From positions 1 to 29,568 of the forward strand of contig JAVKOQ010000530.1 in the NCBI GenBank assembly GCA_031835245.1: a stretch of 29,568 nucleotides of DNA, given 5' to 3'. The notes under the pieces are model-generated. The model saw only the letters and a list, made by a program, of their open reading frames with translations. It did no database searches and was not told where the DNA came from. Source of the stretch: Balamuthia mandrillaris. Taxonomy: Eukaryota > Discosea > Longamoebia > Balamuthiidae. Of this stretch, positions 21,321 through 29,568 are shown piece by piece (position 1 is the stretch's first letter; each line of letters opens with the position of its first letter). Both the position numbers and the translations under genes were made by a program.

Positions 21321-21680
21321 CTGCTACTCTTTTTTGTCAGAAGCAGGTTCATCTTCATGACGACCTTAGTTTGCATTTTTTGTGACGACGTGGCAAGCAA
21401 TCGTGTCGACACTGGTAAATAACTTCACGACGACCTGGATAGAAAACAAAAAAGAAAGAGAAAGGAAAGAGCAGAGCGGAAAGCAGGAATGGTGGAGGGA
21501 TGTTTAGGTTATGAAACACGCAGTGATTTTTCTCTTTATAGGCTTCTTGCTTTGTTGTTGTTGTTGTTGTCAGTCTTGTTGCGCTTCTTGTTGTTCGTTC
21601 TTCTTCTTTTTGTTGAGTTTGCCAAAACCACACAAGTTTTTTTTTGTCTTTGTAAATGGATTTTTTTTGTCTTTTGTGTC
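21321..21680. promoter_or_regulatory. Intergenic region between Rpt1 (end) and Deg9 (start)
   Basis: 360 bp. It contains the Deg9 promoter with TGTCGACA at 21404 and, nearer Rpt1, T-rich 3' flanking DNA with a GTT run at 21556-21570. No gene is seen. Confidence 0.45.
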
Positions 21681-21832
21681 TTAGTTGTAAACCATGTACT
21701 TGGGCGTCGCCGAGAACTTGGCATAACCTTTGATGACCTTGTTGATGGAATCCAAGAAATCCTTCTCGCTTACCGTCTGCCATTAGAATGAAACATAAGT
21801 AAACAAATATGGAAGTGTGAGGGCTAAGAGAG

Positions 21833-21919
<87 letters not shown>

Positions 21920-23759
21920 AACGACAAGAAAGAAAGAAACGACAAGAAAGAAAGAAAGAAAGAAACGACAAGAAAGAAAGAAAGAAAGAAAGCAAGAAAA
22001 CAAGACATAAAGGGAGAAGACATGAAAGAAGGACAAAAACAAACCTTTTTACGTGCTCGCACCGCAAACATGCCAGCCTCCGTACACACGCTCCTAATAT
22101 CAGCTCCAGTGCTGTTGGGGCACAGCCTCGCCAGGAGCTCAAACCGAATGTCACGATCGCAGCTCATCTGCTTGGCGTGGATCCTAAAGATCTGGGCCCT
22201 GCCCTCCAGGTCAGGCAGGTCAAACTCCACTTTTCTGTCAAGTCGACCCGGACGAGTCAGGGCGGGATCCAAAGTGTCTGGTCGGTTCGTGGCCATCAGC
22301 ACTTTGATGTTGCCGCGTGCATCAAAGCCGTCCAGCTGGTTGATCAGCTCCAACATGGTTCGCTGAACTTCGTTGTCACCACCAGCGCCGTCATCAAAGC
22401 GAGTGCCGCCGATAGCGTCCACTTCGTCGAAAAAGATGATGCAGGCCTTCTTGGAGCGAGCCATCTCAAAGAGCTCGCGCACCATGCGTGCGCCCTCACC
22501 GACGTACTTTTGCACGAGCTCGCTGCCGATGACGCGAATAAAGGTGGCATCGGTACGGTTGGCGACAGCACGAGCAAGAAGGGTCTTGCCAGTGCCTGGA
22601 GGGCCGTACATCAACACTCCCTTGGGTGGGTCGATACCCAACTGTACAAAGCGCTCTGGCTGTTTTGTGGATGAGAAGAGAAAAAACGAGGTAAGGAACA
22701 TGCTTCCACAGGTTGAACAAAAGAAAGGAGTGAAACGTACGTGAAGCAGAGGCAACTCCACGACCTCGCGCAGCTTTTCAATTTGTTCTTTGGAGCCACC
22801 AACATCGTTGTATGTGACGTTTGGCTTTTCATCTACTTTCATCATTGTGACAGAGGGATCAATCTTTGGTGGCAGAGGAATCTGGATTTGGTACTTTTTG
22901 CGGTCAACTCTACAACATAAATATCAATCAGTATTTGCACAGTTTGCTTAAAGGAACAGGAGAAAGAGAAGAGAGTAAAGGATAGCACAGAACGAAAAGG
23001 GAGAAAGCATACCCAATACGCATTCCCTCTTCTATGTCAGCAGCCGCCACACGGTCTCCCAAGCCTACCACGTACTTGCCATGTTGCTTGGCGTTGATGA
23101 CGTACTTGGATTCATCCTCCTCTCCTTCTCCTCCTTTGATGATCTTTGTGCAACGGGAGACCTAAGCGAATAAAAGCTTCATCAGAGATTGTACATTTTT
23201 TGAGAGTGAGAGAGAGGGAAGAGAAAGAAGAGAAGAACGAGAGGAGAGAGAGAGTAGCGAAGTGAGAGGAGATGAGGATGGAAAACAAACCAGAAGAGGT
23301 TGTTCCTCTTGCATCATCTGCTTGTCAGCGACAAGATCCCACATACTGGGAGGGGCCAAACCAGTGTCCGACTCCTTGATTCCTGCACGACAATAAAACA
23401 ACTCAGAAATCAATCAAGGAGTGAAGCGAGAGAAAGAAAAAAAGAACGCACCACAAATCTCGTTGATTCGTTTGGTGATCTTTGTGATGTCTTCTTGAAC
23501 TTGCTTGATTGGCTTGGCATATGGTCCAACGCCCTACAAACAAAAAAAAAACAAACACAAGAAGAGGAGAGAGAGAAGAGCAGAAGCAAGTCAGTGAAAG
23601 GTAAAGCAATAATCTCTTTTTGTTTTTTCTTCTTTTTGAAAAAAAGTTGATGGAGAGAAAAAAAATGGATGAGACGAAACGAACATAGGTCTTCAACAAG
23701 GCGATGTCACCCGCATCAAGCGCCTTCACGGGCTGATCCTTCTCTTCCATGTCTGCCAT
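21681..23759 (-). CDS. PSMC2: 26S proteasome regulatory ATPase Rpt1
   Basis: Subunit of the hexameric AAA+ ring of the 19S particle, which unfolds ubiquitinated substrates and feeds them to the 20S core. Exons 23685-23759, 23452-23533, 23291-23382, 23013-23161, 22741-22909, 22045-22659 and 21681-21776 close to 425 residues (the human protein has 433). Walker A is GPPGTGKT (208-215) and Walker [15 protein letters not shown]. The second region of homology is [20 protein letters not shown], with both Arg fingers present. The N-terminal coiled coil and OB fold (YVVGLGDRV) are recognisable. The end KYMVYN fits Rpt1 rather than the HbYX tails of Rpt2, Rpt3 or Rpt5. TGTCGACG and TGTCGACA lie 137 and 173 bp upstream. 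Confidence 0.97.
21825..21995 (-). repeat. GA then GAAA array with CGACAA interruptions
   Basis: This lies in the last Rpt1 intron (21777-22044). GAGA and GACA units (21825-21878) are followed by GAAA units broken three times by AACGACAAG. On the sense strand this is TTTC with TTGTCG breaks, the same compound unit as in the Rho-like gene's introns on the opposite strand. Confidence 0.9.
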
Positions 23760-24147
23760 CGTGTGTGTGAGAGTGATCTTCTGCTTTGCCGCTACTCTCT
23801 TTTCTCTCTTCTTTCACTTCTTTTCGTCTATTTGTTGTTTACCGGTGACCCCTCCGCCAAGGGACGCAAATTTTTGTTGGCAAGAATTCTTCCATGTCGA
23901 CGTTTAATATGGCTTCTTTGGGTGTGCGGCATGTCGACAAAATATCTAAGGTGGTTACCGAAGTGAACCGCCTTAAATTTGAACCAATCAAATTCGTCCA
24001 TTATAGAATTGGCTCTTTGATTTGATTTTTATTATCGGACAACCCAGAGAGAAGAAAAAGCCGTTATTTTCTTCTTTATCAAACCAAAAGCTCCGACAAC
24101 ACTAACCACACACACACACACACTTGGTCTTCCCTTTAAACAACCCA
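23760..24147. promoter_or_regulatory. Divergent promoter of Rpt1 and the coiled-coil gene
   Basis: 388 bp. TGTCGACG at 23895 and TGTCGACA at 23932 lie between the two starts. A CA dinucleotide run (24108-24122) sits close to the plus-strand ATG, probably in its 5' leader. No other gene is apparent. Confidence 0.5.
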
Positions 24148-25560
24148 ATGGCTCACGTACTCGCCGGCTCGAACGACTTGGAAAAGCTGGAGGACCTCTC
24201 CAGCAAGACCTACAAGGAACAGGCCATTTGGTTCCTCAATGCCTTTTGGGACAAGCACAAGGAGGAGGCGGAGCGCCTGTGGAAGTTCAAGCACCAGTGC
24301 GACGAGCTGGACCACGCCAAAAAGTCCGAGGGCTGCGCGCTGGACGAGCTGCAGGCCCACCGCTTCTTGGAGAAGTTCCAAGAGACCATGACCGTTCAGT
24401 CCATGAGAGACAAGCTGCGGTCCACAGGAGCCATCGGTGCCAAGGTCAAGCTGGTCCCCTTGATCCACATCCTCATCATCCGTTTCAACGTGGACTGGCA
24501 TGAGCTGGTCAATGCTCCCCAAGGCAGCAAGGAGGAGATCGACAGAGCCCAAAAGCTGTTTGACGAGGTGCAGGCCGCTTTCCAAGAGGCCGAGGCCCGC
24601 GCAGAGGAAGCCGCTGCTGCCTTGAAGGAAGCTCAGGCAAGAGAGGCTGCTGCCAAGGCCAGAGAAGCCGACGCTCTCGCTCGCGAGGCGGATGCCAAGG
24701 CGAGAGAGGCGGAAGCCAAGGAGAGAGAGGCGGAGGCCATTGCCAGGGAGCAAGAGGCCAAGGCCAGAGAGGCGGAAGCCATTCAGAGAGAGGCCGATGC
24801 CAAGGCCAGAGAAGCCGACGCTCGTGCCAACGAGGCCAAGGCCAAGGAGCAGGAGGCCGAGGCAGTGGCCAAGGAGGAGGAGCTGAGGGCAGCCAAGGAG
24901 GAGCAGGAAGCGGCGTTGGCGGAGGTGAAGGCCCAAGAGGATGCCTACAACAACAAGACGGCAGAGCTGAAGAGAGCCAGCGAGGAAGGCGGTTTGGTCT
25001 CTCGCAACAAGGCCAAGAACGAGCTGGCCCAACACTTGCAGGAGGACCCTCTCCCCTTGCGTCGTGCCAAGATCACCCTGGAGGCTGCTGTGAAGAAGGC
25101 TGAGAAGGCTGCTCAGATCGCTGCTGATGCTCGCTCTGCTGCCGAGGCCTCCGCCAGAGAGGCCGAAGCCTCCAGAGCCGCCGCTGAGAAGTCGGCAAGA
25201 GAGGCGGAGCAAGCTCGTGCCGCTGCCCAAGCCGCCGCTCGTGAGGCCGAAAGGGCTCGCGCCAGCGCCGAGGCAGCTGCTCGCGAGGCCGAGGAAGCCA
25301 GAGCCGTCGCCGAGCAAGCCGCTCGCGAGGCCGAGCAAGCCCGCGCCGAAGCGGAGGAGGCCAGGAGACACTCGGAGAGGGCCAAGGAGGCGGCCGAGGC
25401 TGCCTTGGAGGAGGCCAAGCGGAAGCTGGAGGAGGCGGAGGCCTATCTGGAGGAGGCCAAGAAGACCCTGCCCGAGGGCCAGATCTGGTGGATGGAAAGA
25501 GAGCTGCACGAGAGGAGGGCCTACTTGCCGCAAAGCAAGGGAGGCTTCCGCCGAAACTAA
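24148..25560 (+). CDS. Intronless heptad-repeat coiled-coil protein, possibly LAV1-2/CBP40-like
   Basis: A single exon of 470 residues. ATG 24148 is the first in-frame ATG; an upstream in-frame TTG is less likely. Residues 1-140 are a globular helical domain (KTYKEQAIWFLNAFWDKHKE, LDELQAHRFLEKFQETMTVQ). It recalls the N-terminal part of Physarum LAV1-2/CBP40 proteins, but I am unsure of that. Residues about 145-250 are exact heptads (AREAEAK, EREAEAI, AREQEAK). After a linker with RNKAKNELAQHL, residues about 325-405 are 14-residue units starting AREAE. The C-terminus has QIWWMERELHERRAY. A long rod-forming, probably abundant structural protein is likely. Third codon positions are very G/C-rich compared with neighbours, which fits strong expression. 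It converges on the fibre-like gene. Confidence 0.85.
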   Translation: MAHVLAGSNDLEKLEDLSSKTYKEQAIWFLNAFWDKHKEEAERLWKFKHQCDELDHAKKSEGCALDELQAHRFLEKFQETMTVQSMRDKLRSTGAIGAKVKLVPLIHILIIRFNVDWHELVNAPQGSKEEIDRAQKLFDEVQAAFQEAEARAEEAAAALKEAQAREAAAKAREADALAREADAKAREAEAKEREAEAIAREQEAKAREAEAIQREADAKAREADARANEAKAKEQEAEAVAKEEELRAAKEEQEAALAEVKAQEDAYNNKTAELKRASEEGGLVSRNKAKNELAQHLQEDPLPLRRAKITLEAAVKKAEKAAQIAADARSAAEASAREAEASRAAAEKSAREAEQARAAAQAAAREAERARASAEAAAREAEEARAVAEQAAREAEQARAEAEEARRHSERAKEAAEAALEEAKRKLEEAEAYLEEAKKTLPEGQIWWMERELHERRAYLPQSKGGFRRN

Positions 25561-25686
25561 ACTTTGCCGTTTTTTATCATTTTGTAAGAGTATTATCAAG
25601 TTTATAAACTTGTTTAACAACAAACGAAAGCAACAAAAGAAGCAGAGTCAAGAAAGAAAGGAGCTATAAAGAAGCTCGTTTTTTTT
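25561..25686. other. Short convergent 3' flank
   Basis: Only 126 bp separates the stop codons of the coiled-coil gene (plus) and the fibre-like gene (minus). It is AT-rich with a T8 run at 25681. Both 3' untranslated regions must be short or overlap. Confidence 0.5.
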
Positions 25687-26508
25687 TTAGTTCTCATTCT
25701 TGGTGGCCAAATAGGAGGTAAACATGCTCTTCAGCTCTGCCAACTCCTCGCGAGCGCTCTTCAGTTCGCTCTCGAGCTCCTGCACCTTGTTGGACAATAC
25801 TTCCACGGCAGCCCTATCCGCTCTCCTCAGCTCCATGGCGCTGGTGTCCGTGACCGTTCCTTCGACATAGACGTTGCCTTTGATGTAGAGGTCGCCAGTG
25901 TCGTCCATCATCAAAGAGGTCTCATGGGAGTCACAGCCGTTGTTTGTGGAGAAGGCGCCCGTGCCGATGGCGAAGATGGGGGTGCCGCTGCCCGTGAGGC
26001 TCTCAGCGGTTGCGTTGTTGCAAACGCCAAAGACGACGCCACCAACGGTATTGGTGCGGACATTAACGCCGTGGGCAAAGGAGGCAGTGGCCAAGGCCTC
26101 CACTTTACCAAGGTGGGCTGATGATGAAAAGAAGGAAAACATTTAAAACAACAGCTAACAACCAAGAGATGCATAAAACAGAGGAGAGAAAGGGAGTCCA
26201 GAGGGGAGAAGAGGACACAATGAGGGAACGGGAGAACGTAAAGAAGAAGGACAGCAGTACCTAGTCCAGACGCGTGAGCACCATCAGCAAACGCTTCAAG
26301 AGTACCGTTAAACAAAGCTGAATGAGAAAAAGCATTGAGGTGTTATAAAGTTATAAACACTGCTTGTCTGAAGAAAGAAAGAGAGATACCAGCGCCCATG
26401 GCAATTGAGCCAAATCCTTGCGACATGATTGTACCACCTTCAACAGCTAATGAGAGCAAAGAGGAGGACACGAGTTAGGGGAGGGAGAGGGAGAGGGAGA
26501 GGGAGGGA

Positions 26509-26545
<37 letters not shown>

Positions 26546-29513
26546 GAGGGAGCGTTTACCTCCACCAGCAGCGAATGCGCCATCGCTTAAGGCCACAATT
26601 GCGCTTCCATTTCTGGCTGGAAACGGAAAGAAAGACCGAAAGAAGTGAATAAACAATGGAAGAAAAACTAAACAGAATGTTGACAGATAACAAGGAATAA
26701 AAACAAGTCAAAGGGATGGTACATGAGCCTATGGCAACAGATCCGTTGCCCTCAGAGTAAATGCCGGAATCGCGAACAGCTGTTAGGAGTTTTATTAGAA
26801 ACCTGAAGCAAGGCGTGCACAAGTTGAAAACCAAATATAAAAAGAATTAATTCTGACATACCCTCGCCAGCTGCAAAGGATCCCCAACCCAGCGATACCA
26901 ACGAAGACGACTGGAAAGCTGAACGCAACACGTTAGCAAAAGAAGGCACCTTTCTCATCCAGCAGCAAGGAAGGCAGCCAGTAACGTACATTCTCCCATA
27001 GCAATAGAGCCGAAGTTCCCGGAAAGAATCTCACTGTTCTCGTCGGCTTTAAAACGCATTCGTTTGCAAGCTCAGTACAATCAAAGTAAAAACCTATAAT
27101 AAAGCAAAATAGGAGGAGCTCACCTTCTCCGTAGGCTAATGCTCCGGACTCGTTGGCAAAAATTCTTGAGCCATCAAGTGCTGTAACAAAGAATGTACAA
27201 GAGTTAAAGAATGCAATAAAATTGTCAACACATAAAACGCAAATGGCAAGAACAAGAAGAAGAAGAAGAAGAAGAAGAAGAAGAAGAAGAAGAAGAAGAA
27301 GAAGAAGAGAAGAGAAGAAGAGAAGAAGAAGAACAAGAACAAGAACAAGAACAAGAACAAGAACAAGAACAAGAACAAGAAGAAGCAGGACAAAAAGAAG
27401 ATGAAGGACAATAACGTCATAAGACAGCAAGCAAAAACCAAAACACCAAACGGACAACAAAAAATAAAATAGAAAAGGTGTGATGCAAAGAGCACGTACC
27501 TGAACCAATGGCAAACGAACCGTAGAAGCTATTAGAAATAATTCCACCGATGTCCTCGGCTGTGGCGAAAGATGTTACGGCGCAAACAAAACACGCTCAC
27601 AAATGAACTCAACAAACGCACCATAGCCGAAGGCAAATGTGCCATCGCCAACAGCACGGATGACACTGTCGTCGTCGGCTTGAAAAGAAAACAAATGAGT
27701 TGTTTGGTTGAGATATTTTTTCTTTTGCTTTTATTAATCGTGTCTGTTGTTTGATACGTACCAGATCCAAAAGCAAAAGCACCAGTCTCCAAAGCCTCAA
27801 TAACCGAACGTTCATCAGCTGTAGGTAATTGCATGGCCACATCAGAAAGAGGGAAGTAGGATTAGAGCAGAGAAACGAAGAGGAGAAAAGCAGGGAACGA
27901 GAAGGATGAGCATGAACACAAACCGCTGCCCATAGCGAAGCTGCCCGGGGCACTCGAGCTCAGCTTTCCTCCCGCCTCAGCTGAAAGTGTTTCAGTTGTT
28001 ACAAACAAAACCTGATGAAAACCAAAGACAAAAATGACGAACCGAGACCCATGGCAAATGATCCACCGCCACTCGATTCTATCGTACCGTTTAACGCTGC
28101 ATTGCAGTATCATACAGTTAATGAACTTTCTTGTTCGTTTCTTATTAGACCTCTCATTTTTCTTACCATTGCCCAGAGCAAAGGCACCGAATTCTGAGGC
28201 TTGCATGGTTGCATTGGTTGCTATAAAGTTGTGGGGAAGGACGAGGTAAGAGCGTGCAACTTTTGAACAAAAACGAGTGGATCACTAAAAACAGCATACC
28301 GACACCCATGGCTACCGCGCCACCTGCTGTTGCTGAGAGAGAGCCACCAATCTCCGCTAATAATTGTTTTTGTCACAAAAGTCAACACACGCACAAGAAC
28401 AAGTCCAACCAAGAAGAAGAAACAATAATAACAAGACGGCTACAGCCACTACGTACCCAAACCAGCGGCAATAGAACCGCGCCCATCAGAATAGATATCA
28501 GACTGACTGCCACTAACTGTTTTGTTGAAAGTCAGCTTCATAATGAGAAAGAGGTTTGTTCAGCTATTGTTTGTTTGCGTACCCTGGCCCATTGCAATTG
28601 AGCCACCTGCCCCTGACCTCAAAGTGCCCTGTGAAGCTGTAAACAACAAAATAAATGAACACAACGGCGGGAATAAGAAAAGTTGCAAACTAACCAAAGC
28701 CCATTGCAAACGATCCTGGACCATCGGACACAATAACACCACCATATGCTAAGTGAAGAAGACGGAAGGAAAGGAGAGAGCGAGATAGAGATGTTGAGTG
28801 TCAGCACCGTTTTTTTAGGGCAAGCACATTATATTTTGTTCTTTTTCTTTTGTTGCTTAATCTTCTGCATTTCTGTTTCCTTGCAAAATGTTATAACTCA
28901 CCATCACCCAAAGCGAACGCTCCAAACCCATCAGCCTCGATGGTGGAGTCATCATCAGCTATATAAATATGTAAAGCCAGCAACAAGAAAGGGAGTGAAA
29001 GATTAGAAGGAGGAGGAGGAAGAAGAAGAAGAAGAAGAAGAAGAAGAAGAAGAAGAACAAGAAGAAGAAGAAGAAGAAGAACAAGAACAAGAAGAAGAAC
29101 AAGAACGAAGAAGAAGGTAACGAAGATTAAGAAGGAGAACGAAGAAAGAAAAAACAACAAACCAAAGCCCATTGCGACACTGCCAGCTTTACGCGAGAAA
29201 ATTTCGGAACTGTTGTAAGCTGAAGGTTTGAAAAGTAAAGAAGTATCGATTATTTATGTGATATTGCAAGGGTGCAACTGGTTTAAACAACAACAGGTGA
29301 GAAGACGCACCATCACCCATGACAATCGATCCGTATGACTCGGCCACTAAGGCGGAATTCCAGTCGGCTGTGAGTCAAAGCAAGACGAGTTTTAGAATGA
29401 AGACAAAAGAACGACAAAAAAGAGGGCAATAGCCCAATGGCAGAGGGATAACAAACCAATGCCAGCTACAAAAGCGCCTGCACCTCGGGCGGACACTAAA
29501 GCATCCTCAAAGG
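25687..29513 (-). CDS. Mini-exon solenoid/fibre-like repeat protein (5' end outside window)
   Basis: Twenty-two exons are visible: 29457-29513, 29311-29367, 29163-29219, 28902-28958, 28695-28748, 28583-28636, 28457-28516, 28300-28356, 28167-28220, 28043-28096, 27924-27980, 27762-27818, 27622-27678, 27500-27559, 27124-27180, 26990-27046, 26862-26918, 26723-26779, 26560-26616, 26390-26446, 26261-26317 and the last, 25687-26117. The first 21 are 54, 57 or 60 nt, always phase 1 to phase 1, one repeat each (397 residues). The last exon (143 residues) adds more Gly-Ala strands (TPIFAIGTGAFST), then LMMDDTGDLYIKGNVYVEG, a motif style common in trimeric fibre proteins, and a 45-residue coiled coil (LSNKVQELESELKSAREEL). 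The GSxAxG pattern recalls YadA/Hep-Hag head repeats but with a longer period. I infer an extended beta-solenoid, perhaps trimerised by the coiled coil. The location in the cell is unknown since the N-terminus is missing. Confidence 0.85.
26511..26544 (+). repeat. 34-base G homopolymer in intron
   Basis: An unbroken run of 34 G on the plus strand, preceded by GGGA/GGGAGA units (26478-26510). It lies in the 113-nt intron between two mini-exons, starting 15 bases past the donor. On the sense strand it is poly-C. Length could be affected by sequencing. Confidence 0.9.
27248..27385 (-). repeat. (AAG)n and (AAGAAC)n array in intron
   Basis: AAG units (27255-27330) followed by AAGAAC units (27331-27379). 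It fills much of the 319-nt intron 27181-27499, the longest visible intron of the mini-exon gene. The sense strand is CTT/GTTCTT. Confidence 0.9.
29009..29118 (-). repeat. (AAG)n array with AAC variants in intron
   Basis: Same unit as at 27248-27385, in the intron 28959-29162 of the same gene. The sense strand is pyrimidine. Confidence 0.9.
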
Positions 29514-29568
29514 CTGCATAGCAACAAAGTAGCCCAAAGCATAACATTCAAGATGGTTAATCGGAACA

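Larger units (their letters stand above)
26261..29513 (-). repeat. 21 exon-coded protein repeats of 18-20 residues
   Basis: Consensus: A at position 1 (codon split by the intron, G|CN), small or acidic residues at 2-6, I/L/V at 7, S/A at 9, G at 13, S/A at 14, F/I/V at 15, A at 16, M/F/L/A/Y at 17 and G at 18. Lengths are 15 of 19 residues, 4 of 18 and 2 of 20. Examples are AYNSSEIFSRKAGSVAMGF, ALNGTIESSGGGSFAMGL and ADENSEILSGNFGSIAMGE. Nine of 21 have Met before the final Gly. In two exons (26990 and 26723) the split base is T instead of G, giving S at position 1 of the next repeat, and the donor moves accordingly to T|GTACGT or T|GTACCA. Confidence 0.9.

Noticed and set aside
24136-25623. 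495-residue open frame on the minus strand
   Set aside because: Mirror of the heptad coiled-coil gene; GC-rich repeats leave the reverse frames open. The plus frame has the repeats, start context and composition of a real protein.
26261-29513. CRISPR-like alternation of short units and spacers
   Set aside because: The short units are not identical in DNA, differ in length by threes, are flanked by splice sites and encode a protein repeat in phase. This is an exon series.

Overview
This window is nuclear DNA from an intron-rich, probably unicellular eukaryote that I cannot name. The evidence is nearly all standard GT-AG splicing (about 70 introns in 29.6 kb), eukaryote-only genes (26S proteasome ATPase Rpt1, a TTLL12-type protein, a Rho-family GTPase) and no operons. 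Exon joins below were worked out by hand from splice sites, reading phase and family similarity. Where the lengths close in frame, I consider the models good.

Layout, left to right. (1) 1-2817, minus: the 5' part of a gene joining a TagB/TagF-like glycerophosphotransferase fold to the N-terminal region of TTLL12. (2) 3085-6218, plus: an atypical Rho-family GTPase that runs in frame into about 320 residues of unknown type. (3) 6298-7466, minus: a tandem pair of small intronless paralogues. (4) 7667-10638, minus: a type I membrane glycoprotein. (5) 10763-11203, minus: a small basic protein, divergent from trans-3-hydroxy-L-proline dehydratase (11303-13167, plus). (6) 13251-13927, minus: TSPO. 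(7) 14377-17145, plus: a second type I surface protein that shares its membrane-proximal module with the one at 7667-10638. (8) 17290-18658, plus: a tandem pair of small paralogues with identical exon architecture. (9) 18803-21320, minus: a Deg9-type serine protease. (10) 21681-23759, minus: Rpt1. (11) 24148-25560, plus: an intronless, GC-rich coiled-coil protein. (12) 25687 to the right edge, minus: a fibre-like protein built from at least 21 mini-exons, each coding one 18-20 residue repeat and each bounded by phase-1 introns.

Three signals are not explained by the gene list. The palindrome TGTCGACA occurs seven times, always between genes, four of them within 81 bp of one divergent promoter. 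Introns are strongly pyrimidine-rich on the sense strand whichever way the gene points, and they carry CT, CTT, TTTC and TTTTC arrays. The mini-exon gene at the right edge is a clear case of one exon per structural repeat. The window mixes housekeeping genes, many carrying the motif, with apparently lineage-specific surface or duplicated families, many of which lack it. No mobile element, CRISPR array, rRNA or tRNA was recognised.
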